Source of the DNA: SZUA-521 sp041738285
GTDB taxonomy: Bacteria; Pseudomonadota; Gammaproteobacteria; Pseudomonadales; Azotimanducaceae
Length of the DNA: 50,199 nucleotides
Assembly (NCBI GenBank): GCA_041738285.1
Contig: JBGSQB010000077.1
Span: 1 to 50,199, forward strand
Reading direction: 5' to 3'
The position numbers and the translations under genes are program-made. Below, one piece after another: positions 25,464-33,680 of the stretch. Numbering within the stretch: position 1 is the first letter of the stretch; each line of letters opens with the position of its first letter. The notes under the pieces are model-generated. The model had not been told where the DNA came from. It did no database searches and saw nothing but the letters and a program-made list of their open reading frames with translations.

Positions 25464-26873
25464 TTACTTCCCGTCTTCCACTGCCGGACTGCGCGTCTCC
25501 CGCACGAAGGCCATCAGGGCAAGTCCGCCTCCGAGCAGCACGAGGATCGACGCCATACCGGCCCGCTGACTCGCATACAGCCCGGTGACGAACGCCACCA
25601 GTATCGGCGCAATGAACGTGGTCACCTGCCCCGACAGTGCGTAGAGGCCGAAGAACTTGGTCATTTCGGTTTCGGGCGCGATGCGCGCCAGCAGCGTCCG
25701 GCTGTTGGCGTACGCCGACGTGATGAAGAGCGCGAACAACACCGAGATTCCGACGTAGACGAGTTCCGGCACCGTCTGAAAGAACGGGAAGGCCCACACC
25801 GGCCGATCGAGCCCTTCCATCTCGACGAAGAACATCGATGTTGGTGTGATCGAGATCGCGGCCAACAGCGCCACCATGTTGCCGCCGATGGTGAATACGA
25901 TCGCGCGCTTGGATCCGAACATGTCGTCGAGCCAACCGCCGATGACGCCACCGGCCACCGCGAACACGGTCAGAAATATCCCGACCAACAATCGCTCGGC
26001 GCCGCCCCAGCCGAACACGCCCGACGCGTAGATCATTCCGAACGTCATGATGGCGACCTTGCCATCGTTGAACAGCATGCGGGCGGCGAGATAGATCGCG
26101 ATGTTACGGTAGTGACGCAGTGATCGAACCGTGCGCAATACATCGCTGAGCCCGTCGCGTACCGCGTCGCGCGCACTCACCCCGGTGCCTGCCCGATCCG
26201 GCGTGAAGGCCAGCAGCGGCCACGCGAACAACAGCAGCCAGATGGCCGCAATCGGCGCCGAAATCCGATCGTGCTCGAAGGTCTCAGTATCGAGGCCGAA
26301 CATCACTGTGTCAGGCAGAAAGCCCCAGTCGAAGACGCCCGTTGCTGGCAGCGCGAATGCGTACAGCATCGCAACGAGAATCACCAGCGCGCCGGCGTTA
26401 CCCAGCGACAGTCCCCAGCCCGACAAACTGCCGAGGCGTGGATACGGCACGATCGACGGCAGCATCGCGTTGTGAAAGACCTCCGAAAACGCACTGCCCG
26501 TGCCGGCGATGGTGAGCGCGATGGCGACCGTGACTATGCCGAGGTTCGAATCCCCCGGCTGCGCGAACCACAGAAGGCAAATCGCCGGGAACATCATCAC
26601 GACGAATGCGGCGATCCACGGTTTGCGTCGCCCCACGCGGTCGGCAATGGCGCCGAGAAACGGTGCCAGACAAGCAGTTACTGCGCCGGCAAATCCGTTG
26701 ATGTAACCCCACACTTCCTGACCGCGCACGGGATCGCCGATCACTTCGGTGGAGAAATAAGGACCGAAGATGTAGACGACGATGAGGATGTAGTAGGGAT
26801 TGCGCGCCCATTCGAACAGCGCCCAACTCCACTGACCGCGATCGAAGCCGCGGGTGCGTAGTGACGAACTCAC
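25464..26873 (-). CDS. MFS transporter, UMF1/Atg22-like family
   Basis: A 469-residue inner-membrane protein with about 12 helices. The opening (GQWSWALFEWARNPYYILIVVYIFGPYF) and the loop FLGAIADRVGRRKPWIAAFVV are typical of the UMF1 (Atg22-like) group. IAGTGSAFSEVFHNAMLPSI and GGWLDDMFGSKRAIVFTIGG mark later conserved loops. Atg22 in yeast exports amino acids from the vacuole; the bacterial role is undefined. The GTG start at 26873 overlaps the stop of the gamma-glutamyltransferase gene (GTGA), so transport of a product of that enzyme, such as an amino acid or dipeptide, is a reasonable guess. Confidence 0.9.
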   Translation of the reverse strand: MSSSLRTRGFDRGQWSWALFEWARNPYYILIVVYIFGPYFSTEVIGDPVRGQEVWGYINGFAGAVTACLAPFLGAIADRVGRRKPWIAAFVVMMFPAICLLWFAQPGDSNLGIVTVAIALTIAGTGSAFSEVFHNAMLPSIVPYPRLGSLSGWGLSLGNAGALVILVAMLYAFALPATGVFDWGFLPDTVMFGLDTETFEHDRISAPIAAIWLLLFAWPLLAFTPDRAGTGVSARDAVRDGLSDVLRTVRSLRHYRNIAIYLAARMLFNDGKVAIMTFGMIYASGVFGWGGAERLLVGIFLTVFAVAGGVIGGWLDDMFGSKRAIVFTIGGNMVALLAAISITPTSMFFVEMEGLDRPVWAFPFFQTVPELVYVGISVLFALFITSAYANSRTLLARIAPETEMTKFFGLYALSGQVTTFIAPILVAFVTGLYASQRAGMASILVLLGGGLALMAFVRETRSPAVEDGK

Positions 26874-28729
26874 CAGGCGATACCGTAGTCTTCGCCGTGA
26901 TCGCTCGAACCGCCCCAGAAAGTCCCGTGCTCACGATCGAAGTAGATCGCGTTGATGGGGCCGGAGGTGCGCGCCTGCACTTCGAGTTCATACCCCATGC
27001 GGGTCAACTCCGCACGCACCCACGGCGGCGTCGCGGCGTGAATCGTCACGACGCCCGGCCGCGCCGCGTGGTCGCCGAAGGAGTCGCGCATCTGATAGCT
27101 GACGATGTTGGCGGCCTCGGCCGCTTCCTGCACGTTCATGCCGAACTCGACCACATTGAGAAAGAATTGCAGCAACGCCTGATCCTGCAAGTCGCCACCC
27201 TGCACCGCAAATGACAGATACGGTTTGCCATCGCGCAGCGCGAGACTCGGCGTAAGTGTGGCGCGCGGTCGCTTGCCGGGCTCGAGTACATTGAAAGGGT
27301 TTTGCGCGGCATCGAGCACGAAGCTCTGCATACGCTGACTCATCCCGACTCCGGTCTTGCCCGCGATGACCGCGGGCATCCACCCACCGGACGGCGTCAT
27401 CGACACGACCCAGCCCTGCGCGTCAGCCGCTTGTACCGTGGTAGTGCCGAGCGTGAAGCTGCGCGCATCGGCCTCGACATTGCGGCCTGACAACTGCCAC
27501 GGCGGCGTCAGACCGCGATCCGGGTCTGGCACGTTGGTCCACTGATCGAGCAAGTCGCGATAGGGATTGGTCTCGTCCTGGAATGGATACGGATCGCCGG
27601 GCTTCACGCCAGGGTCGTTGCGTTCGCCATCGATCAACTTCACGCGCGACCGTGCGTAGTCTTTGGACAACAGGCCCCGAATCGGCTCTGCCGGCGGAAA
27701 GTACGGATCGCCGTAGTAGAAGTCGCGGTCCGCGAACGCAAGATTCATGACCTGATACAGCGTGTGCAGGTATCTCGCGCTGTTGTAGCCGAGCGATTTC
27801 ACGTCGATGTGTTCGAGCATGTTCAGCGCCTGCAGCATGACCGGGCCCTGCACCCACGTATTGAGCTTGTAGACGTCGATGCCTTTGTAGCGCGTGACCA
27901 CCGGCTCCTCGATGTGCACCTGCCAACGCGCCAGGTCTTCGAGCGTATGCAGACCACCCATCTCGTTGGACGAACGAACGAACTCGACTGCGATGTCCCC
28001 CTCATAGAAACGTTGGTAAGCTGCCATGATCGCGTCGCGACGCGACCGACCGGCAGCCAGCGCCTGCTGCTCCGCAGCCACCAGCTTTCGCAACGTGGCA
28101 GCCAGATCGGGCTGCCGGAAGATCTCACCGGCGACCGGAGTCTGCCGCGTGCGGTCCGGGTGCACGAAAAACAGTGTTCTCGAGTATGGCCACTGGGACA
28201 GCTCGGCCTTGAACCGCTCCATCGCATCGGCCGACTGCGCTTCGATCGGGTATCCATCTGCCATTTCGATGGCGGGCGCGAGCACCTGCGCGAGCGACAG
28301 AGTGCCGAACTCGGCGAGCATTACCATGAGCCCGCCCGGTGTACCAGGCGTCACCGCGGCGAGGGGCCCGAACTCCGGTGGAAACGCCATGCCCTGCGCC
28401 CTGAAGAACGCAGGCGTCGCGCCGCTCGGTGCAACCCCAAGGGCATTGATCGCGATGACTTTGCCGGTGTGCGGGTTGTAGATCAGCGCCTGGGTCTCTC
28501 CACCCCAGCTCAGCACATCGAACATGGTCGAAGTGGCGGCAAGCATGGCGCAGGCGGCATCGATCGCATTACCGCCAGCATGGAAGATTCGGGCGCCGGC
28601 GGTCGCGGCGAGCGGCTTGCCCGTGATCGCCACCCAGTGTTGGCCGTGCAGAACCGGCTTGGTCGTGCCCGCATGCGCAGCCGACGATGACATCAGCAAC
28701 AGCGCGACGACCGCGAATGTTCGCAACAT
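26870..28729 (-). CDS. gamma-glutamyltransferase, periplasmic
   Basis: A 619-residue Ntn-hydrolase precursor from ATG 28729, preceded by GAGGGG. The signal peptide is MLRTFAVVALLLMSSSAAHA. The N-terminal GARIFHAGGNAIDAACAMLAATS is the standard start of GGT large subunits. The autocleavage/nucleophile Thr lies in FTLGTTTVQAAD (Thr429-431), where typical enzymes read TTHxSVVD; here the following residues are TVQAAD, somewhat divergent. GGT transfers or hydrolyses the gamma-glutamyl group of glutathione, releasing Cys-Gly. Overlaps the UMF1 transporter start and is divergent from an M17 aminopeptidase that could finish the degradation. The true substrate may differ from glutathione. Confidence 0.9.
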   Translation of the reverse strand: MLRTFAVVALLLMSSSAAHAGTTKPVLHGQHWVAITGKPLAATAGARIFHAGGNAIDAACAMLAATSTMFDVLSWGGETQALIYNPHTGKVIAINALGVAPSGATPAFFRAQGMAFPPEFGPLAAVTPGTPGGLMVMLAEFGTLSLAQVLAPAIEMADGYPIEAQSADAMERFKAELSQWPYSRTLFFVHPDRTRQTPVAGEIFRQPDLAATLRKLVAAEQQALAAGRSRRDAIMAAYQRFYEGDIAVEFVRSSNEMGGLHTLEDLARWQVHIEEPVVTRYKGIDVYKLNTWVQGPVMLQALNMLEHIDVKSLGYNSARYLHTLYQVMNLAFADRDFYYGDPYFPPAEPIRGLLSKDYARSRVKLIDGERNDPGVKPGDPYPFQDETNPYRDLLDQWTNVPDPDRGLTPPWQLSGRNVEADARSFTLGTTTVQAADAQGWVVSMTPSGGWMPAVIAGKTGVGMSQRMQSFVLDAAQNPFNVLEPGKRPRATLTPSLALRDGKPYLSFAVQGGDLQDQALLQFFLNVVEFGMNVQEAAEAANIVSYQMRDSFGDHAARPGVVTIHAATPPWVRAELTRMGYELEVQARTSGPINAIYFDREHGTFWGGSSDHGEDYGIAW

Positions 28730-28807
28730 CAACCCCTCTTCCATGCCCCGTCGCCAATTGACTTGGATGCTACCATCACCGCACCCCGCAGTACGGAACC
28801 GCCGTTG

Positions 28808-30196
28808 ATGAACCGCCACGGATTGATCGAATCGCTTCCCGCAGACGCCGCGTTGCTGGTGGCCGTTCCCAAGTCGCGCATCGCACAGTGGCGAGAGACA
28901 CAGGCACCGGACATCCGGCAATGGCTCGACCGCTCACGTTTTCGCGGTGACGCCGGGGCCATCGCCTGGCTTCCCGCCGATTCAGAACCTGCCCGTGTCC
29001 TCGTCATCACCGGCGAAGAACCGCTGTTCGCACTCGCCGACCTGCCGTATCGACTGCCAGAAGGTAACTATCAACTCGAATCGTCACTCACCGGCGCCGC
29101 GGCACATCTGGCGCTGCTTGGCTGGGGCATGGGTAGTTATCGGTTCACCCGCTACAAGGGGAGCGAACGTGCGCCGGCGCGTTTGTTCGCCGACAGCAAC
29201 GTAACGACTGTCTTGCGCGAGCTCGATGCCATTGCGCTGGTGCGCGATCTCATCAACACACCGGCAGGTGACATGTTGCCTTCACATCTCGCCGAATCCG
29301 CCGAGAATCTCGCCGCCGAGTTTGGCGCCGACTGCGAGATCACGGTGGGCGACGCCCTCCTGACAGCGAACTTCCCCACAATTCACGCGGTCGGTCGCGC
29401 CAGCACGAACGCACCACGGCTGATTGACCTGCGCTGGGGCGATGCGGCGCATCCGTCAGTCGTGCTCGTCGGCAAGGGCGTGTGCTTCGACTCCGGCGGC
29501 CTCGACATCAAGGGCGCCGCCAATATGCGCTACATGAAGAAAGACATGGGCGGCGCAGCCCATGCGCTGGGCCTAGCGCGCCTGATCATGGCCAATCGCC
29601 TACCGATTCAGCTGCGCGTGCTCGTGCCTGCCGTGGAGAACGCAATCGCCGGCAACGCGTTCCGCCCCGGCGACATCATCCGAACCCGCAAAGGCATCAC
29701 CGTCGAAATCGACAACACGGATGCCGAAGGGCGGCTCGTGCTGTGCGACGCGCTTGCCCTCGCATGCGAATCGAGACCGACACTCATAATCGACTTCGCA
29801 ACCCTCACCGGCGCAGCACGCACCGCACTTGGCACGGAGGTGCCTGCAATGTTCGCCAACGACGATGCACTTGCGCGCGGGATCGAGGATGCGGGCAACA
29901 CGCACGCGGACCCCATCTGGCGTCTGCCGCTTCACCAGCCTTACCGAAAACAGCTGGACGGTAAAGTCGCGGACATGATGAACAGCACGAGCTCCGCATA
30001 CGGCGGCGCGATTCTCGCCGCACTCTTCCTCGAGGCGTTCGTCACGGCGGGCACGCCCTGGGCACATTTCGACGTGATGGCATGGAACACAACCACTCAA
30101 CCCGGCAGACCCGAGGGCGGAGAAGCCATGGGCATCCGCGCCGTCTACGCACACCTTGCCCGGCGGGTCGACCAACCCAATCCAATCGGAGGCTAG
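28808..30196 (+). CDS. M17 leucyl aminopeptidase family protein
   Basis: A 462-residue cytoplasmic dizinc aminopeptidase. The ATG at 28808 is preferred over an upstream TTG at 28763. The active-site pieces are VGKGVCFDSGGLDIK (metal-binding Lys and Asp), MKKDMGGA, and the family signature NTDAEGRLVLCDALAL. The N-terminal third is the variable domain. M17 enzymes remove N-terminal residues from peptides and often act as Cys-Gly dipeptidases, which fits the divergent gamma-glutamyltransferase gene. The hisI gene follows after three bases and is probably co-transcribed. Confidence 0.92.
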   Translation: MNRHGLIESLPADAALLVAVPKSRIAQWRETQAPDIRQWLDRSRFRGDAGAIAWLPADSEPARVLVITGEEPLFALADLPYRLPEGNYQLESSLTGAAAHLALLGWGMGSYRFTRYKGSERAPARLFADSNVTTVLRELDAIALVRDLINTPAGDMLPSHLAESAENLAAEFGADCEITVGDALLTANFPTIHAVGRASTNAPRLIDLRWGDAAHPSVVLVGKGVCFDSGGLDIKGAANMRYMKKDMGGAAHALGLARLIMANRLPIQLRVLVPAVENAIAGNAFRPGDIIRTRKGITVEIDNTDAEGRLVLCDALALACESRPTLIIDFATLTGAARTALGTEVPAMFANDDALARGIEDAGNTHADPIWRLPLHQPYRKQLDGKVADMMNSTSSAYGGAILAALFLEAFVTAGTPWAHFDVMAWNTTTQPGRPEGGEAMGIRAVYAHLARRVDQPNPIGG

Positions 30197-30199
30197 CGC

Positions 30200-30613
30200 A
30201 TGTTCGCCGAACTCGAGTTCGCTCCGACGGGCACCACCCAGCCACTTGCGGTCGCCCTCGATGCCATTGCCTGGAACGATGCGGGGCTCGTGCCTGCCAT
30301 CGCGCAGGATCATGCGACAGGCGATGTGCTGATGCTTGCCTGGATGAATCGTGCGGCGTTGGAAGAAACGCTCGCCACTGGCCAAGTCTGCTACTACTCA
30401 CGCAGCCGCAAGCGTCTGTGGCGCAAGGGCGAGGAGTCGGGCAACGTCCAAATGCTCAGGCAGTGTCACTTCGATTGCGATGGCGACGCGGTGCTACTGA
30501 AGGTCGCGCAGACGGGACCGGCATGTCATACGCTTCGCCCATCATGCTTCTACCTGTCCGTCGAGGGCGATGTGGTCGTTGTGCGTGACGCAAGATCCGC
30601 CGATCCCGTATGA
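30200..30613 (+). CDS. hisI: phosphoribosyl-AMP cyclohydrolase
   Basis: A 137-residue enzyme for the third step of histidine synthesis (opening the adenine ring of PR-AMP). Diagnostic features are DVLMLAWMNRAALEETLATGQVCYYSRSRKRLWRKGEESGN followed by HFDCDGDAVLLKV and GPACHTLRPSCFY, which hold the zinc-binding cysteines and histidines. It is the single-domain form without HisE. No other his gene is here; it sits between the M17 peptidase gene (three-base gap) and the cysteine leader/cysS. Its TGA stop (30611-30613) overlaps the first ATG of the leader peptide. Confidence 0.95.
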   Translation: MFAELEFAPTGTTQPLAVALDAIAWNDAGLVPAIAQDHATGDVLMLAWMNRAALEETLATGQVCYYSRSRKRLWRKGEESGNVQMLRQCHFDCDGDAVLLKVAQTGPACHTLRPSCFYLSVEGDVVVVRDARSADPV

Positions 30614-30690
30614 TGCGCGCCATGACACCCCCCGACGCACACCGGACATCCCCGTGCTCACAGCATCGCTGTGAGTGTTGCTGTTGTTGA
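30610..30690 (+). CDS. cysteine-rich leader peptide upstream of cysS
   Basis: A 26-codon frame starting at ATG 30610 and overlapping the hisI stop as ATGA; in-frame ATGs at 30613 and 30622 are alternatives. It ends RCECCCC-stop, with Cys codons at 30670, 30676, 30679, 30682 and 30685, plus one more at 30652-30654. Six Cys in 26 residues and four consecutive Cys codons right before the stop, directly ahead of the cysteinyl-tRNA synthetase gene, fit an attenuation leader peptide: ribosomes would stall when Cys-tRNA is scarce. No strong Shine-Dalgarno is visible, so translation may depend on coupling to hisI. The peptide itself probably has no function. Expression is unproven. Confidence 0.7.
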   Translation: MMRAMTPPDAHRTSPCSQHRCECCCC

Positions 30691-30721
30691 AGCTGGCTGC
30701 GCGTTCACGCGCCTGACTCAC
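30657..30721 (+). promoter_or_regulatory. candidate attenuator structures between hisI and cysS
   Basis: CTCACAGC (30657-30664) and GCTGTGAG (30668-30675) form a perfect eight-pair hairpin with a three-base loop inside the leader frame. The second arm can instead pair over GTGAGT (30671-30676) with ACTCAC (30716-30721), a mutually exclusive structure. A further hairpin GCGCG-TTCA-CGCGC lies at 30699-30712. A ribosome held at the Cys codons would cover the second arm and disturb both structures. No U-run follows, so control of cysS translation or Rho-dependent termination is more likely than intrinsic termination. The cysS Shine-Dalgarno is GGGAG at 30736-30740. Confidence 0.55.
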
Positions 30722-30749
30722 CACTTCGATCCGTCGGGAGACCGTTGTC

Positions 30750-32135
30750 ATGGATATCCGCCTTCACAATACATTGACTGGCCGCAAGGAAATCTTCACG
30801 CCGCGTATACCGGGGGAAGTCTCCATGTACGTGTGCGGGCCCACCGTTTACGACTACGTTCACATCGGCAATGGCCGACCCGCCGTCGTGTTCGATGTCC
30901 TGTTTCGGTTGCTGCGCGCGCGCTTTCCCAAGGTGCGCTACGCCCGCAACATCACCGACGTGGACGACAAGATCAACGCCGCGGTCGCGGCGAGCGGCGA
31001 GTCGATCAACACGTTCACACAGCGCTTCGCAGCCGCCTATCAGGAAGATGTCGCTGCCCTTGGCACCCTCGAACCCACGGTGGAACCGCGCGCAACCGAT
31101 CACATCCGCGAAATGATCACGATGATCGAGTCGCTAATCGCCTCAGGTCATGCGTACGTCGGTGACGGTCACGTGCTCTTTCACGTCCCGTCGGATCCGG
31201 ACTACGGCACTCTGTCCAAGCGCTCGCTCGAAGACATGCTCGACGGCGCGCGCGTGGAAGTCGCACCCTACAAGCGCGACCCGAAGGACTTCGTGCTGTG
31301 GAAGCCATCGACCCCTGAGTTACCGGGTTGGGACAGCCCCTGGGGTCGCGGCCGGCCCGGCTGGCACACCGAGTGCTCCGCCATGATCAGCAAACATCTC
31401 GGCACGACCATCGACATTCACGGCGGCGGCTCCGATCTCGCATTCCCCCATCACGAGAACGAACTCGCCCAGGGACGGCATATCAGCGACGGCGAGTACG
31501 TGCGTTACTGGCTGCACAACGGCATGTTGACCATGGGCGCCGAGAAGATGTCGAAGTCGCTCGGCAACATCGTTACCATCCGCGCGCTGCGAGATCGCTT
31601 CAGTGGCGAAGTACTGCGATATGCCCTGCTGTCCGGGCAGTATCGCTCTTCGCTCACGTGGTCCGATGATTTACTCAAGCAGGCACAAACGAGCCTCGAC
31701 CGGCTCTATGGTGCACTACGTGAGTCTCATGGCACCGTGAGGTCGCCGGACGAGTTCCGCGCAGCCAGCTTCGATGCGTTTCCGACCGAAGTGCTCGAAC
31801 CGCTGTGCGACGATCTGAATACGCCCGGTGCACTCGCCGCAATGCACGGCATCGCCTCCGAGATTCACCGCGCCAACGATCCCAAGCTCGCAAGCACGCT
31901 GCGTGATCAGTTGCTCGCGGCGGGTTGGCTGCTCGGCATCTTAAGCGAAGATCCCGATCAGCATTTCCGAACTGGCACGCAGATCGACCCTGCCGAAATC
32001 GAGGCGCTCATCGCCCTGCGCCGGCAAGCCCGCGCGGCCAAGGACTTCGCCCGCGCCGATCAGATCCGTGATGAGCTGCTCGCGCGCGGCATCGAACTCG
32101 AAGACACGCGGGACGGCACGCGCTGGAAGGCCTGA
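30750..32135 (+). CDS. cysS: cysteinyl-tRNA synthetase
   Basis: A 461-residue class I synthetase, equal in length to E. coli CysS. The zinc/ATP site begins VCGPTVYDYVHIGNGRPAVVFDVL (HIGN variant of HIGH), with GGGSDLAFPHHENELAQ in the middle and KMSKSLGN as the KMSKS loop. The C-terminal helical anticodon domain ends IELEDTRDGTRWKA. It charges tRNA-Cys in the cytoplasm. GGGAG lies nine bases before the ATG. Expression is probably controlled by the Cys leader upstream. The monooxygenase gene starts three bases after the stop. Confidence 0.98.
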   Translation: MDIRLHNTLTGRKEIFTPRIPGEVSMYVCGPTVYDYVHIGNGRPAVVFDVLFRLLRARFPKVRYARNITDVDDKINAAVAASGESINTFTQRFAAAYQEDVAALGTLEPTVEPRATDHIREMITMIESLIASGHAYVGDGHVLFHVPSDPDYGTLSKRSLEDMLDGARVEVAPYKRDPKDFVLWKPSTPELPGWDSPWGRGRPGWHTECSAMISKHLGTTIDIHGGGSDLAFPHHENELAQGRHISDGEYVRYWLHNGMLTMGAEKMSKSLGNIVTIRALRDRFSGEVLRYALLSGQYRSSLTWSDDLLKQAQTSLDRLYGALRESHGTVRSPDEFRAASFDAFPTEVLEPLCDDLNTPGALAAMHGIASEIHRANDPKLASTLRDQLLAAGWLLGILSEDPDQHFRTGTQIDPAEIEALIALRRQARAAKDFARADQIRDELLARGIELEDTRDGTRWKA

Positions 32136-32138
32136 GCG

Positions 32139-33332
32139 ATGGCGCTCTGCGTCGGCATCATCGGCGCCGGGATCGGCGGACTCACGGCGGCGCTCGCATG
32201 TCGCCAGGCCGGCTTCGACGTCGAGCTGCTGAGTACATCGTGTAGCGAGCAAGCCGACGGTGCCGTCGATCTGCCGCCGAACGCAACGCGCCTGCTGCGT
32301 GCACTGAAGGTGCTCGATGAGGTCGAGTCAGTCGCAGTGCGACCGGAGGCGATTCATTTCCGCGCCGCCAGGTCCGGATACCTGATCGCTTCACGTCCGC
32401 TCGGGAAATTCGCCGCCGACCGCTATGGCGCGCCGCATCTGCACGTGCTGCACAGCGCGCTGTTGGATGTGCTGCGGGCACAGCTGCCGCACCGGCGCAT
32501 CGAGGCGTGCACGGTGTTGGCCGTGGGTTCGATCAGCCAGAACGATGACTTCGTCACCGTTGAGTGCGACGACACGACGCTTCGACTGGATGTATTGATC
32601 GTTTGCGATGGTGCCGATTCGACGACACGCCGACAGCTGTTCGGCGGGGAACCTGCACGATTCTTGGGCCGCATCGAGTGGCAGGCTCTGATCCCAGCTG
32701 ACGCGGCAGCGCACGGCCGGCCACGCCACGCCATCACGCGCTGGCTCGGCCCCAATGGCCACTTCATTCAACGCGATGTCGATGGTGGACACCGAATCTG
32801 CCTGACGGGGATCGCTAGCGGTCCGCCGCACGCCACGCAACAGTGGATGACGCATGATCGGGGCGACGACTTCGTTCACGCATTCGATGGCTGGCACCCG
32901 AGTGTCATGGAGATGATCAGTCGCGCCGCCACCTGTCGTTCACGCGCGCTACACGACCATGCCGCTGCCACAACGTGGTCACGTGGACGCATCGTGCTGC
33001 TCGGAAATGCCTGTCATCCTCTGCTCCCCTACGTCGATCAGGGCGGCGCCATGGCAATCGAAGACGCCTGGATTCTCAGTCGCCTGCTCGGCGACTGGGA
33101 GGACGACGACGTCACCGCCGCACTCCTCGAGTACGCACGGTACCGACAGCCGCGCGTCACACGCGTACAGAATGCCGCGCGAGAGAACTCCACCACCTAT
33201 CACGAGGCCGATGCGATGCGCGCCTTTGGGCGCAATCTCAAACTCGCGCTCGGTACGCGCCTGTTACCCGAACTCGCGATCGAGCAGTTCGACTGGCTGT
33301 ATGGCTACGACGCGGTCAAGGGCTTTGATTGA
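32139..33332 (+). CDS. FAD-dependent monooxygenase (salicylate hydroxylase-like)
   Basis: A 397-residue group A flavoprotein monooxygenase. The N-terminal dinucleotide fold is IIGAGIGGLTAALACRQAGFDVELL. The second FAD motif is VCDGADSTTRRQLFG near residue 155, and the third reads IVLLGNACHPLLPYVDQGGAMAIEDA near residue 285, where the usual GDAAHP is GNACHP. Such enzymes hydroxylate aromatic or related substrates with NAD(P)H and O2. The substrate is not predictable. It follows cysS by three bases and may be read from the same transcript. A cobalamin riboswitch begins 80 bases downstream. Confidence 0.9.
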   Translation: MALCVGIIGAGIGGLTAALACRQAGFDVELLSTSCSEQADGAVDLPPNATRLLRALKVLDEVESVAVRPEAIHFRAARSGYLIASRPLGKFAADRYGAPHLHVLHSALLDVLRAQLPHRRIEACTVLAVGSISQNDDFVTVECDDTTLRLDVLIVCDGADSTTRRQLFGGEPARFLGRIEWQALIPADAAAHGRPRHAITRWLGPNGHFIQRDVDGGHRICLTGIASGPPHATQQWMTHDRGDDFVHAFDGWHPSVMEMISRAATCRSRALHDHAAATTWSRGRIVLLGNACHPLLPYVDQGGAMAIEDAWILSRLLGDWEDDDVTAALLEYARYRQPRVTRVQNAARENSTTYHEADAMRAFGRNLKLALGTRLLPELAIEQFDWLYGYDAVKGFD

Positions 33333-33410
33333 CCAATTCACCGCGCTCAACGCGCCGATGAGCAATTCGAATACAGCGCCCAGGCTAGCCCCGCTATACT
33401 GCACCCGCGT

Positions 33411-33664
33411 TCTGGTGCCCGTTGTGCAGACCTGCGCAACGGGATAATCGGGAAGTCGGTGAGCACCGCGTGCAGCGCGGCGCAATTCCGATGCTGCCCC
33501 CGCAACGGTAAGTGAGCGGGCGGATCTACAGCCACTGTGCCTGCCACCGGCATGGGAAGGCGATCCGCCGCGAGTGAAGTCACTCGACGCCACGAGCCCG
33601 GAGACCGGCCGAACGGGTGTGAGCGAAAGCTCATGTGACGAACCGTCGCTCGGGGTGCAGCGAC
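33411..33664 (+). promoter_or_regulatory. cobalamin riboswitch
   Basis: The conserved parts occur in order: TGGTGCC at the 5' end, GGGATAATCGGGAAGTCGG, the L5 region GCTGCCCCCGCAACGGTAA, GCCACTG with CATGGGAAGGC, and the B12 box AGCCCGGAGACCGGCC at 33595-33610. Behind it a hairpin GTCGCT/AGCGAC (33645-33664) carries CGGGG in its loop (33651-33655), complementary to CCCCG in L5 (33498-33502), as expected of the kissing-loop switch. The btuB Shine-Dalgarno GGGA (33670-33673) lies directly after the hairpin, so the switch likely acts on translation. A -10-like TATACT lies at 33395-33400. This element fills the 348-base gap. Confidence 0.95.
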
Positions 33665-33680
33665 TCATCGGGACCCGACC

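Noticed and set aside
26541..26560. A tRNA-like T-loop sequence GGTTCGAATCC
   Set aside because: The flanking five bases do not pair to form a T-stem, there is no acceptor or anticodon arm, and it lies inside the UMF1-type transporter gene.
30699..30712. GCGCG-TTCA-CGCGC hairpin before cysS as an intrinsic terminator
   Set aside because: No U-run follows the stem. It is kept only as one element of the possible attenuator.
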